Source: DATHBP01 sp035296085 (lineage in GTDB: Bacteria > Actinomycetota > Actinomycetes > Propionibacteriales > Nocardioidaceae). Taken from it: a DNA stretch of 10,410 nucleotides. Below the pieces are notes generated by a model. The model saw nothing but the letters and a program-made list of their open reading frames with translations, searched no databases and was not told where the DNA came from. Positions 1 through 6,253 of this stretch are shown one piece after another. Location of the stretch: assembly GCA_035296085.1 (NCBI GenBank), contig DATHBP010000227.1:1-10410 (forward strand), given 5' to 3'. A program made the position numbers and the translations under genes. Every line of letters begins with the position of its first letter. Within the stretch, counting starts at the first letter, position 1.

Positions 1-1
1 C

Positions 2-379
2 GAGTGCCTGTCCTGCGGGGACCGGCAGCCCATGGCCGCGGTCATCGGCCGTGTCGACGCCGGTGAGGACGACCCGTCCTGCCTGCGCTGCGGCGGCATC
101 GTCAAGTCGGCGACGATCTCGTTCGGTCAAAGCCTCGATCCAGTGGTGCTGCAGGCGGCGATCCGAGCGGCACAGGAGTGTGACGTGTTCCTCGCGGTGG
201 GGACCTCGCTGTCGGTCTACCCGGCCGCCGGGTTGTGCGACATCGCCCAGGCGCGTGGAGCCCGGCTCGTCGTCGTCAACGCCGAGCCGACCCCGTACGA
301 CGACCAGGCCGACGCGGTGCTCCGTGACCCCATCGGTGCGGTGCTGCCGGCCCTCGTGGACGGTCTCACGACTCGGTAG
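2..379 (+). CDS. Sir2 family NAD-dependent protein deacylase (sirtuin), C-terminal part, 5' truncated
   Basis: This is the last 125 residues of a sirtuin; the frame is open to the left window edge. Sirtuins remove acyl groups from protein lysines using NAD+, giving nicotinamide and O-acyl-ADP-ribose, in the cytoplasm. Two CxxC pairs (visible residues 2/5 and 27/30) form the structural zinc site. They are followed by GGIVKSATISFG, matching the family's GG-x-KPxxVxFGE stretch with some drift. The segment GTSLSVYPAA (about residues 67-76) and VVVNAEPT (about 89-96) are the classic NAD-binding C-terminal motifs. The N-terminal GAGxS and catalytic His parts lie outside the window, so activity and acyl preference cannot be judged. 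The stop TAG directly abuts the stop of the convergent GH15 gene. An internal ATG exists at 32, but the zinc cysteines upstream of it show that it is not the start. Confidence 0.93.
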   Translation, partial: ECLSCGDRQPMAAVIGRVDAGEDDPSCLRCGGIVKSATISFGQSLDPVVLQAAIRAAQECDVFLAVGTSLSVYPAAGLCDIAQARGARLVVVNAEPTPYDDQADAVLRDPIGAVLPALVDGLTTR

Positions 380-2161
380 CTAGTCCGCCTCGTCCCCGGC
401 GAGCAGCCAGGCGGTGTTGATGAGACCGACATGGCTGAACGCCTGCGGGAAGTTTCCGACCTGGCGCTTCCGCGCCGGGTCGTACTCCTCCGCGAGCAGG
501 CCGACGTCGTTGCGCAGCCCGAGCAGCCGCTCGAACAGCTCCGTGGCCTCCTCGGTGTTTCCCACCATGTGCAGCGCGTCCGCGAGCCAGAAGGAGCAGG
601 CAAGGAACGCGCCCTCCCCGCCTGGGAGGCCGTCGACGTTGTCCCCGGCGGCAGCGGGGTGCAGCTGGTAGCGGCGGACGAAGCCGTCGTCGCAGAGCTC
701 CCGGCGGACGGCCTCCACCGTGCCCACCACCCGAGGGTCGCTGCCTGGCAGGAAACCGACGCGGGGGAGCAACAACAACGACGCGTCGAGGTCGGTGCCG
801 CCGAAGGCCTGCACGAACGTGTTGCGCTCCGCGTCGTAGCCCTCCGAGCAGATCGTGCGATGGATCTCGTCGGCCGTCGCCCGCCACTGCTTCGCCGGAC
901 CGGGCAGCCCGCCCGTCTCCACCGCGCGGGCAGCACGGTCGAAGGCGACCCAGCACATCACCTTGGAGTGCGTGAAGTGCTGGCGAGGACCGCGGACCTC
1001 CCACAGTCCTTCGTCGGGCTCCCGCCAGCGCGTGCTGAGGTGCTCCACCAGCATCCGCTGCAGCGACCAGGCTGTCTCCTCGGCGACGACACCGCGGTCA
1101 CGCGCGACCGCCAAGGCCTCCAGCACCTCCCCGTAGACGTCCAGCTGCAGCTGATGCGCGGCTGCGTTCCCGATCCGTACCGGGGCCGACCCTTCGTACC
1201 CGCGAAGCCACTCAACGGTCCACTCGGGCAGCCGGCGCTCACCGGCGACGCCGTACATGATCTGCAGGTCCTCGGGCGAGCCCGCGATCGCCCGCAGCAG
1301 CCACTGCCGCCAGGCGACGGCCTCGTCGGTGTAGCCCGCGCACAGCAGGGCTGTGAGGGTCAAGGTGGCGTCCCGCAGCCAGCAGAAGCGGTAGTCCCAG
1401 TTGCGCACGCCGCCGATGTCCTCCGGCAGCGACGTGGTGGCCGCGGCGACGATCCCGCCGGTGGGGGAGTAGGTCAACGCCTTCAGCGTGATAGCCGAGC
1501 GCTTGATCGTGTCGCCGTACGGCCCGCCCGTGCGGCAGTGCTGGGACCAGTCGCACCAGTACTCGGCGGTCTCGACAAGGGCTCGGTCGGGGTCGACCGG
1601 CGCTGGTGCCGGCAGGTGGGACGGGTGCCAGGTCAGCACGAAGGCGTGCCGGTCCCCGGGTGCGACGCTGAACTCGGCGCGGGTCGAGAAGTCCTCCCCA
1701 CGGGTCGGGACGTCGCTGCGCAGGTAGACCGCGTCAGGCCCCGCGATGGCTGCGAGCTGGCCGTCCATTCGCCGCACCCAGGGCACGACGCTCCCGTAGT
1801 CGAAACGCAGCCGCAGCGTCATCTCCATCGGAACCCGGCCGGAGACCCCCTCCACGATCCGGACTACGTCGGGCGCCGCGTCCCGCGGTGGCATGAAGTC
1901 GATCACGCGGACGGTGCCCTCGGCGGTGTCCCACTCGGACTCCAGGATCAGCGTGCCGTCGCGGTAGCTGCGCCGCGAGGCCATTCCAGCGCCGGGCGGC
2001 GCGATCGTCCAGTGCCCGTTGTCGTCGCTGCCGAGCAGCGAGGCAAAGCACGCGCCGGAGTCGAACCGGGGCAGGCACAGCCAGTCGATGGAGCCGTCCC
2101 GGCACACCAGGGCGACCGTCTGGGTGTCCCCGATAATCGCGTAGTCCTCGATCGCCGCCAC
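380..2161 (-). CDS. Glycoside hydrolase family 15 protein (glucoamylase/trehalase type)
   Basis: This cytoplasmic inverting alpha-glucosidase family includes glucoamylases and the actinobacterial trehalases. From GTG at 2161 it has 593 residues. It opens with the typical IEDYAIIGDTQTVALVCRDG, then SIDWLCLPRFDS. NWDYRFCWLRDA (254-265) is the family's active-site signature. Glu388 in GLWEVRG aligns with the general acid, and the EEYDP segment (558-562) followed by NFPQAFSHVGLINTA (570-584) with the general base. No signal peptide is visible, so an internal substrate (trehalose or maltooligosaccharide) is likely; substrate choice cannot be read from sequence. Start choice: an ATG at 2212 would overlap the SURF1 stop and add 17 atypical residues. 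GTG at 2161 has AAGGGG 8 nt upstream and places the conserved IEDYA at the N terminus, as in homologues. It is probably co-transcribed with the SURF1 gene upstream (34 nt gap). Confidence 0.9.
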   Translation of the reverse strand: MAAIEDYAIIGDTQTVALVCRDGSIDWLCLPRFDSGACFASLLGSDDNGHWTIAPPGAGMASRRSYRDGTLILESEWDTAEGTVRVIDFMPPRDAAPDVVRIVEGVSGRVPMEMTLRLRFDYGSVVPWVRRMDGQLAAIAGPDAVYLRSDVPTRGEDFSTRAEFSVAPGDRHAFVLTWHPSHLPAPAPVDPDRALVETAEYWCDWSQHCRTGGPYGDTIKRSAITLKALTYSPTGGIVAAATTSLPEDIGGVRNWDYRFCWLRDATLTLTALLCAGYTDEAVAWRQWLLRAIAGSPEDLQIMYGVAGERRLPEWTVEWLRGYEGSAPVRIGNAAAHQLQLDVYGEVLEALAVARDRGVVAEETAWSLQRMLVEHLSTRWREPDEGLWEVRGPRQHFTHSKVMCWVAFDRAARAVETGGLPGPAKQWRATADEIHRTICSEGYDAERNTFVQAFGGTDLDASLLLLPRVGFLPGSDPRVVGTVEAVRRELCDDGFVRRYQLHPAAAGDNVDGLPGGEGAFLACSFWLADALHMVGNTEEATELFERLLGLRNDVGLLAEEYDPARKRQVGNFPQAFSHVGLINTAWLLAGDEAD

Positions 2162-2169
2162 GTGCACCG

Positions 2170-2175
2170 CCCCTT
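2170..2175 (-). promoter_or_regulatory. Ribosome binding site deciding the GH15 start
   Basis: AAGGGG on the minus strand lies 8 nt before GTG 2161. The alternative ATG at 2212 has only an AGG directly abutting it, which is too close to function as a Shine-Dalgarno. GTG 2167 is a second alternative, but its spacing is only 2 nt. Confidence 0.6.
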
Positions 2176-2195
2176 CGTACGCGTCGAGCCCGCAG

Positions 2196-2975
2196 CTAAC
2201 GGGCCGCTGCATCCTCGCGTACGGCGGGTGCAGTCGCGGTCACGGGCGGCGGGCGTGGCGTACGCGGCTCCGACCAGGCGAGGTAGATCCAGCCGCCGAC
2301 CGCGAGCGCAGCGAAGAACAGCCACTGCAACCCGTAGAAGAAGTGCGGCCCGCTCCCGAGCTCCGGTGGCTCCGGGCCGACGAGGGTCACCGCGGGCTCG
2401 GGCTGCACCGCGGTCATCTCCACGTAGCCGCCGTACACCGGGTAGGGCAGGGTTGCCGCGATGGCGGGACTGGACACCAGGCGGACTTGACCCGACTCCG
2501 GTCGCACCTGGGCGTCGTCGCCGCTCTGGTCCGCCCGCAGCCACCCGGTGACCCGCACCTGCCCCAGCGGTGGGGCGGGAACGACCGGGACGGTGGTGGC
2601 CTCGCGGGCAGCGACGAACCCACGTACGACGAGGAGCGCCGGGCCGTCGGCCGTGACGAGCGGTGTGACCACGTCGTAGCCGAGCTGGCCGCCGCGGTGC
2701 TGGTAGCGGACGAGGATCTCGTGAGACGCGTCGAAGGAGCCGGTCGCGCGCACGCGGCGCCAGGCGAGCTCGGCCGGCACGACGTCACCGACGCTGCTCA
2801 GCTCGGTGATATCGGCAGGCGGAGCGGCGAGGTTGCGCTCGATCACGGCGTTGGACGCTCGCCGGGCCTCCTGCCGGTCGAACTGCCACGTACTGAGCTG
2901 GACGCACGCGATCGCCACGACGAGCATCAGCAGCGCGAAGCAGAGCCATCTGCGGCTCAGCAGGAAGCGGTACAC
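2196..2975 (-). CDS. SURF1 family cytochrome c oxidase assembly protein
   Basis: This 259-residue membrane protein has the SURF1/Shy1 layout, with one transmembrane helix at each end of a long extracytoplasmic domain. TM1 covers about residues 9-29 and runs into the conserved STWQFDRQEAR (28-38), the family's GxWQxxR motif. VVRGFV (116-121) corresponds to the conserved VNRGWV strand. HFFYGLQWLFFA (211-222) leads into TM2 (about 212-234), matching the family's HxxYAxQW ending. A proline-rich cytoplasmic tail follows. SURF1 proteins help insert heme a into subunit I of aa3-type oxidases; no cox gene is visible here. The start is GTG at 2975 and has no Shine-Dalgarno. A TACGGT hexamer 6 nt upstream suggests a leaderless transcript. 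The gene is divergent from moaA and leads into the GH15 gene. Confidence 0.9.
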   Translation of the reverse strand: MYRFLLSRRWLCFALLMLVVAIACVQLSTWQFDRQEARRASNAVIERNLAAPPADITELSSVGDVVPAELAWRRVRATGSFDASHEILVRYQHRGGQLGYDVVTPLVTADGPALLVVRGFVAAREATTVPVVPAPPLGQVRVTGWLRADQSGDDAQVRPESGQVRLVSSPAIAATLPYPVYGGYVEMTAVQPEPAVTLVGPEPPELGSGPHFFYGLQWLFFAALAVGGWIYLAWSEPRTPRPPPVTATAPAVREDAAAR

Positions 2976-2981
2976 GAAACG

Positions 2982-2987
2982 ACCGTA
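2982..2987 (-). promoter_or_regulatory. Candidate -10 element for the SURF1 gene (leaderless type)
   Basis: TACGGT on the minus strand fits TANNNT and lies 6 nt before the GTG at 2975, so transcription would start at or next to the start codon. No Shine-Dalgarno is present. With a 17-nt spacer its -35 would lie at about 3005-3010, inside the moaA -10. This is an inference from pattern only. Confidence 0.45.
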
Positions 2988-3002
2988 GTCGCCCGCTACC
3001 CG

Positions 3003-3008
3003 TAGGCT
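3003..3008 (+). promoter_or_regulatory. Candidate -10 element for moaA (leaderless type)
   Basis: TAGGCT is followed by 7 nt and the GTG start of moaA at 3016, the geometry expected of actinobacterial leaderless mRNAs. No Shine-Dalgarno precedes the GTG. A -35 with a 17-nt spacer would fall at 2980-2985, overlapping the opposing SURF1 -10; no good TTGACA match is seen there. The 40-bp gap leaves no room for a molybdenum cofactor riboswitch. Confidence 0.45.
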
Positions 3009-3015
3009 GGCTCAC

Positions 3016-4056
3016 GTGACGACGACCCTGCCCATGCCGTCGGTGGGGACCCCCTCGCCGGCGACATCGGCGCTGACCGACCAGTTCGGCCGGGTCGCGA
3101 CCGACCTGCGCGTCTCGCTCACCGACCGGTGCAACCTGCGCTGCACCTACTGCATGCCGGCCGAAGGCCTGGACTGGATGCCGACCGAGGAGACACTGAG
3201 CGACGCCGAGCTGTGTCGGCTCATCCGGATCGCCGTCGAACGCCTCGGAGTGCGCCAGGTGCGGTTCACCGGCGGCGAGCCGTTGCTGCGGCGTGGGCTG
3301 GTCGGCATTCTCGCCGAGACGACCCGGTTCAGTCCGCGGCCGATGACGGCGCTGACAACCAACGGGCTCGGCCTGGTGCGCACTGCGGAGGCCCTGCGCG
3401 AGGCTGGACTCGACCGGGTCAACGTGAGCCTCGACACCGTCCGACCGGAGACGTTTGCCCTGATCACCCGCCGAGCGAGGCTGGCCGACGTGGTGCTCGG
3501 GCTCGCCGCCGCGGCGCGCGCAGGTTTGCTGCCCGTGAAGGTCAACGCGGTGCTGCTGCGTGGCGTCAACGACGACCAGGCGGCCGAGCTGCTGGCCTGG
3601 TGCATCGAGCGGGACTACCAGCTGCGGTTCATCGAGCAGATGCCGCTGGACGCACAGCACGGCTGGCGCCGCGACACCATGGTCACCGCCGACGAGATCT
3701 TCGACCAGCTGAGCCGTCGGTTCACCCTCACGCCGGCAGAACAGCCCCGGGGCAGCGCGCCAGCGGAGCTGTTCACCGTCGACGGCGGTCCGGCGACCGT
3801 GGGCGTCATAGCGTCCGTGACCCGCCCGTTCTGCGGCGACTGCGACCGGGTCCGGCTCACCGCGGACGGTCAGGTGCGCAACTGCCTGTTCGCCCGTGAC
3901 GAGTCCGACCTGCGCACCGCGATGCGGGCTGGTGCCGACGACGCCGAGCTTGCGCGCCGGTGGCAGGCGGCGATGTGGGGCAAGCGAGCGGGCCACGGAA
4001 TCGACGACGCGTCGTTCCTGCAGCCGGCACGGCCGATGTCCTCGATCGGTGGGTGA
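3016..4056 (+). CDS. moaA: GTP 3',8-cyclase MoaA (molybdenum cofactor biosynthesis)
   Basis: MoaA is a radical SAM enzyme that converts GTP to 3',8-cyclo-7,8-dihydro-GTP, the first step of molybdopterin synthesis, together with MoaC. The 346-residue length is normal for the family. DRCNLRCTYC gives the CxxxCxxC cluster (Cys39, 43, 46) for the SAM-binding 4Fe-4S centre, and FTGGEPL (84-90) is the SAM-contact motif. The second, substrate-binding 4Fe-4S cluster is formed by Cys273, Cys276 (FCGDCDRVRLT) and Cys290 (NCLF). The C-terminal GG (345-346), essential in characterised MoaA proteins, is intact. The first 20 residues are a variable Pro/Thr-rich lead before DQFGR. The start GTG at 3016 fits the -10 geometry and leaves just 40 nt to the divergent SURF1 gene. 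No other moa/moe gene is in view. Its TGA abuts the stop of the convergent small-protein gene, forming TGATCA. Confidence 0.96.
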   Translation: MTTTLPMPSVGTPSPATSALTDQFGRVATDLRVSLTDRCNLRCTYCMPAEGLDWMPTEETLSDAELCRLIRIAVERLGVRQVRFTGGEPLLRRGLVGILAETTRFSPRPMTALTTNGLGLVRTAEALREAGLDRVNVSLDTVRPETFALITRRARLADVVLGLAAAARAGLLPVKVNAVLLRGVNDDQAAELLAWCIERDYQLRFIEQMPLDAQHGWRRDTMVTADEIFDQLSRRFTLTPAEQPRGSAPAELFTVDGGPATVGVIASVTRPFCGDCDRVRLTADGQVRNCLFARDESDLRTAMRAGADDAELARRWQAAMWGKRAGHGIDDASFLQPARPMSSIGG

Positions 4057-4266
4057 TCAGCCCGCCGAGAACGGCTCCGTCGCGCGCAGGAAAGACCTGG
4101 CATCGAGGAACCGCGCCAGCGAGTCGCGATGGTCGTCGCAGGCGAGCCACGACTTGCGCCGGTCCGGGTCGTGGACCTTGGGGTTGTTCCACAGCAGGGA
4201 CCACACCGCCGGCTGCGCGCATCCCTTCGCCGAGCAGGTCGGGGTTGCCGGTCCCGGCTCGGTCAC
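4057..4266 (-). CDS. Small conserved actinobacterial Cys/His protein (69 aa), function unknown
   Basis: I recognise this as a small protein type found widely in actinobacteria, sometimes labelled 'acetone carboxylase' in databases (recalled, not checked); nothing in it supports that enzyme. It has 69 residues with Cys11, Cys16, then Cys43 and His46 (CSAKGC ... LACDDH), a spacing that could bind one zinc ion. Between them lies a conserved-looking core, WNNPKVHDPDRRKSWLAC. No membrane segment or signal peptide is visible, so a cytoplasmic location is inferred. Its GTG start overlaps the DUF3099 stop by 4 nt (GTGA), which implies translational coupling and perhaps linked function. The overlap and composition argue that it is a real gene despite its size. 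The stop directly abuts that of moaA. Confidence 0.8.
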   Translation of the reverse strand: MTEPGPATPTCSAKGCAQPAVWSLLWNNPKVHDPDRRKSWLACDDHRDSLARFLDARSFLRATEPFSAG

Positions 4267-4661
4267 CTCGAGATGACCTCACTGCGCTCGACAGCCCCAC
4301 CCTCGACCACGCCGGGCACGACCGCGCCACTCTCGTCCGCGGGACGTGGAGCTGACTGGCGGGTGCTCGCCACGGGCTGCGGTGCGCCGAGCGCGAGCCG
4401 ATCCGCAGGATCGAACGGCGCCGGACCGCCGGTGTCCGGCCGGCTGCCGGCGTTCGCTATCACGACCGCGACGTAAGGCAGCAGGAACGCCCCAGCGAGG
4501 AACACCCAGCGCAGTGGGCCGGTGGTGACGATGGCGAGGACGAAGCACAGCGTACGCACACCCATCGAGAACAGGTAGCGAGCCTGGCGCGACGAGATGT
4601 CGACGCTCTTGCCGACCTGTGCGGTGGTGATCCGGACCGCGTCGTCGGGCTTGCGTCTCAT
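4263..4661 (-). CDS. DUF3099 domain-containing membrane protein
   Basis: This 132-residue protein matches the actinobacterial DUF3099 pattern: a short basic N terminus, ITTAQ, then SSRQARYLFSMGVRTLCF leading into two close transmembrane helices (about residues 33-47 and 50-70). The second ends in LPYVAVVIAN. The tail after residue 72 is proline/alanine rich and looks disordered. The family's function is unknown; by topology it is a small inner-membrane protein. Start choice: the frame stays open upstream to 4826, but that would overlap fabG and add Arg-rich sequence. ATG 4661 places the conserved region at the N terminus and sits 17 nt after a TAGGCT -10 candidate. It is the first gene of a two-gene unit with the small Cys/His protein and is divergent from fabG. 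Confidence 0.82.
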   Translation of the reverse strand: MRRKPDDAVRITTAQVGKSVDISSRQARYLFSMGVRTLCFVLAIVTTGPLRWVFLAGAFLLPYVAVVIANAGSRPDTGGPAPFDPADRLALGAPQPVASTRQSAPRPADESGAVVPGVVEGGAVERSEVISR

Positions 4662-4678
4662 CGGCGCGTCACGCTTGC

Positions 4679-4684
4679 AGCCTA
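4679..4684 (-). promoter_or_regulatory. Candidate -10 element for the DUF3099 gene
   Basis: TAGGCT on the minus strand (AGCCTA on the plus) lies 17 nt before ATG 4661, predicting a leader of about 10 nt. No clear Shine-Dalgarno or -35 is seen. It is the same hexamer as the moaA candidate. Confidence 0.4.
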
Positions 4685-4720
4685 CGCCGGGTCCGCCGAT
4701 CGCGCCGGTCGAGCAGCCGG

Positions 4721-4726
4721 TAGCGT
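4721..4726 (+). promoter_or_regulatory. Candidate -10 element for the fabG-fabI-sixA-like operon
   Basis: TAGCGT lies 36 nt before the fabG start, predicting a leader of roughly 30 nt that contains the strong Shine-Dalgarno. No convincing -35 hexamer is seen at 17-18 nt upstream. The downstream edge of the hexamer is part of an inverted repeat (4725-4745). Confidence 0.4.
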
Positions 4727-4745
4727 GCCGACGCTGCGACGGCAC
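4725..4745. promoter_or_regulatory. Inverted repeat at the fabG promoter (possible operator)
   Basis: GTGCCG (4725-4730) and CGGCAC (4740-4745) are perfect 6-bp arms separated by 9 nt. They straddle the expected transcription start and end 3 nt before the Shine-Dalgarno region. The arms could be a repressor site; if transcribed whole they could form a hairpin. A nested AGCGT/ACGCT pair (4722-4726, 4731-4735) also exists. In DNA this GC-rich such pairs occur by chance, so the call is tentative. Confidence 0.3.
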
Positions 4746-4748
4746 CAC

Positions 4749-4756
4749 AAAGGAGG
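4749..4756 (+). promoter_or_regulatory. Strong ribosome binding site of fabG
   Basis: AAAGGAGG, a near-perfect complement to the 16S 3' end, lies 6 nt before GTG 4763. It fixes the fabG start and is the strongest Shine-Dalgarno in the window. Confidence 0.85.
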
Positions 4757-4762
4757 ACGACG

Positions 4763-5467
4763 GTGGCCAGGTCGGTGTTCGTGACGGGCGGAAACCGCGG
4801 CATCGGTGCCGCAATCGCCGCAGCATTCACCGAGGCGGGGGACCAGGTGGCGATCACCTACCGCAGCGGCGAGCCACCTGCCGGGGTGTTCGGTGTGCGC
4901 TGCGATGTCACCGACTCAGCGCAGGTGGAGCAGGCGTTCGGCGAGGTCGAGGAGGTCCAGGGGCCGGTGGAGGTGCTGGTCGCGAACGCCGGCATCACCC
5001 GCGACGGTCTCGTGCTGCGGATGAGCGACGACGACTGGGACTCGGTCCTCGACACCAACCTCTCCGGCGCCTTTCGCGTCGCCCGGCGGGCCAGCAAGGG
5101 CATGCTGCGCCTGCGCCGCGGGCGGATCGTGTTCGTGTCGTCGGTCGTCGGCCTGCTGGGATCGGCCGGTCAGGTGAACTACGCGGCGAGCAAGGCCGGC
5201 TTGGTGGGCATGGCCCGTTCGCTGGCGCGAGAGCTGGGGAGCCGCGGGATCACCGCGAACGTCGTGGCGCCGGGCTTCGTCGAGACCGAGATGACCGCGG
5301 CGCTGACCGAGGAGAAGCGCGATGAGTACCTCCAGGCCATACCGCTGCGGCGCTACGCCGGTGTCGCCGAGGTTGCCGCCGCCGTACGGTGGCTGGCCGG
5401 GGACGAGGCGGCCTACATCACCGGTGCGGTCATCCCGATCGACGGCGGTCTCGGCATGGGCCACTGA
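4763..5467 (+). CDS. fabG: 3-oxoacyl-[acyl-carrier-protein] reductase FabG (MabA-like)
   Basis: FabG is an NADPH-dependent short-chain dehydrogenase that reduces 3-oxoacyl-ACP to 3-hydroxyacyl-ACP in type II fatty-acid synthesis, in the cytoplasm. The 234 residues carry the cofactor motif TGGNRGIG (8-15), NAG (75-77), and the catalytic Asn99, Ser127, Tyr140 and Lys144 (YAASK). PGFVETEM follows, and the C terminus is DGGLGMGH, very like the MabA ending. It starts directly at the first beta strand, so it lacks the N-terminal extension of mycobacterial MabA. The GTG start is set by a strong Shine-Dalgarno. The enoyl reductase gene follows after 11 nt, the same pair order as mycobacterial mabA-inhA, which makes a fatty-acid role much more likely than a generic SDR. 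Confidence 0.94.
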   Translation: MARSVFVTGGNRGIGAAIAAAFTEAGDQVAITYRSGEPPAGVFGVRCDVTDSAQVEQAFGEVEEVQGPVEVLVANAGITRDGLVLRMSDDDWDSVLDTNLSGAFRVARRASKGMLRLRRGRIVFVSSVVGLLGSAGQVNYAASKAGLVGMARSLARELGSRGITANVVAPGFVETEMTAALTEEKRDEYLQAIPLRRYAGVAEVAAAVRWLAGDEAAYITGAVIPIDGGLGMGH

Positions 5468-5472
5468 GAGGA
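5468..5472 (+). promoter_or_regulatory. Ribosome binding site of fabI
   Basis: GAGGA starts immediately after the fabG stop and lies 6 nt before ATG 5479. It supports this start over any upstream in-frame codon inside fabG. Confidence 0.75.
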
Positions 5473-5478
5473 ACGAGC

Positions 5479-6249
5479 ATGGGAATCCTTGACGGGAAGC
5501 GCATCCTTGTCGCCGGCGTGACGATGGACACCTCGATCGGCTTCGCGGTCGCGCGAGTTGCCGAGGAGCAGGGGGCGCAGGTCGTCATCTCTAACTTCGG
5601 CCGGGCGCTTGGCATCACCCGCCGGATCGCGGCGCGTCTGCCAGAAGCCACGCCTGTGATCGAGCTGGACGTCACCGAGCAGGAGCACTTGGCCACCCTG
5701 CCGGAGCGGTTGCGCGAGCACGTCGACGGTCTCGACGGCGTCGTGCACTCCATCGCGTACGGCAACCCCGAGACCACGCTGGGCGGCAAGTTCCTCACCG
5801 CCCCATGGCCGGACGTCGCCAGGGCGGTGGAGGTGTCAGCGTTCTCGCTGGCGTCGCTGTCGGTCGCCTGCCTGCCGATGCTGTCCCGCGGTGGCTCCAT
5901 CGTGGGCATGACGTTCGACGCGACGATCGCGTGGCCGGCGTATGACTGGATGGGGGTCGCGAAGGCCGGGCTGGAGTCGACCGCCCGCTACCTCGCCCGC
6001 GACCTCGGACCGCGGGGCATCCGGGTCAACCTGGTCTCGGCCGGTCCGCTGCAGACGATCGCCGCCAAGGCCATCCCTGGCTTCGACGAGCTGGGCAGCC
6101 AGTGGGCCGGCAGGGCACCACTCGGCTGGGACGACAACGACACCGAGCCGACCGCGCGCACCGTCGTGGCTCTGCTGAGCGACTTCCTCCCCGCCACGAC
6201 CGGCGAGATCGTGCACGCCGACGGCGGCTTCCACGCGATGGGGGCGTGA
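5479..6249 (+). CDS. fabI: Enoyl-[acyl-carrier-protein] reductase (NADH), FabI/InhA type
   Basis: This enzyme reduces trans-2-enoyl-ACP to acyl-ACP with NADH, completing each type II elongation cycle. It has 256 residues. GKRILVAGVTMDTSIGFAVA (6-25) is the FabI-type dinucleotide-binding start. VHSIAY (89-94) carries Ser91-Ile92, matching Ser94-Ile95 of InhA at the NADH pocket. The catalytic set is Phe146, Tyr155 and Lys162. RAPLGW (212-217) and the TTGEIVHADGG ending (240-250) are also typical. From memory of InhA (269 residues), the substrate-binding loop before RAPLGW is about 10 residues shorter here. That suggests ordinary chain lengths rather than meromycolate precursors. The gene is 11 nt after fabG and 4 nt before the SixA-like gene, so one transcript is near certain. 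A longer frame opening at 5389 is rejected because it overlaps fabG. Confidence 0.95.
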   Translation: MGILDGKRILVAGVTMDTSIGFAVARVAEEQGAQVVISNFGRALGITRRIAARLPEATPVIELDVTEQEHLATLPERLREHVDGLDGVVHSIAYGNPETTLGGKFLTAPWPDVARAVEVSAFSLASLSVACLPMLSRGGSIVGMTFDATIAWPAYDWMGVAKAGLESTARYLARDLGPRGIRVNLVSAGPLQTIAAKAIPGFDELGSQWAGRAPLGWDDNDTEPTARTVVALLSDFLPATTGEIVHADGGFHAMGA

Positions 6250-6253
6250 GCCC

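Noticed and set aside
431..2551. 706-residue open frame on the plus strand
   Set aside because: It lies antisense to GH15 and SURF1, which have clear family motifs. Its product is low-complexity Arg/Val/Gly-rich sequence with no recognisable domain, the usual shadow of high-GC coding DNA.
2976..3015. Molybdenum cofactor riboswitch before moaA
   Set aside because: Only 40 nt separate the divergent starts, too short for that riboswitch, and the moaA message appears leaderless.
2785..3996. 403-residue open frame on the minus strand across moaA
   Set aside because: It is antisense to moaA, whose Fe-S motifs are all intact. The product is Arg/Gly/His-rich without domains, and it would also overlap the SURF1 start.
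4662..4826. N-terminal extension of the DUF3099 frame
   Set aside because: It would run into fabG past its Shine-Dalgarno and encodes Arg/Ser-rich sequence unlike the family; ATG 4661 fits the conserved start.
5389..5478. Upstream extension of fabI
   Set aside because: It lies in another frame inside fabG; ATG 5479 has GAGGA at proper spacing and matches the FabI N terminus.
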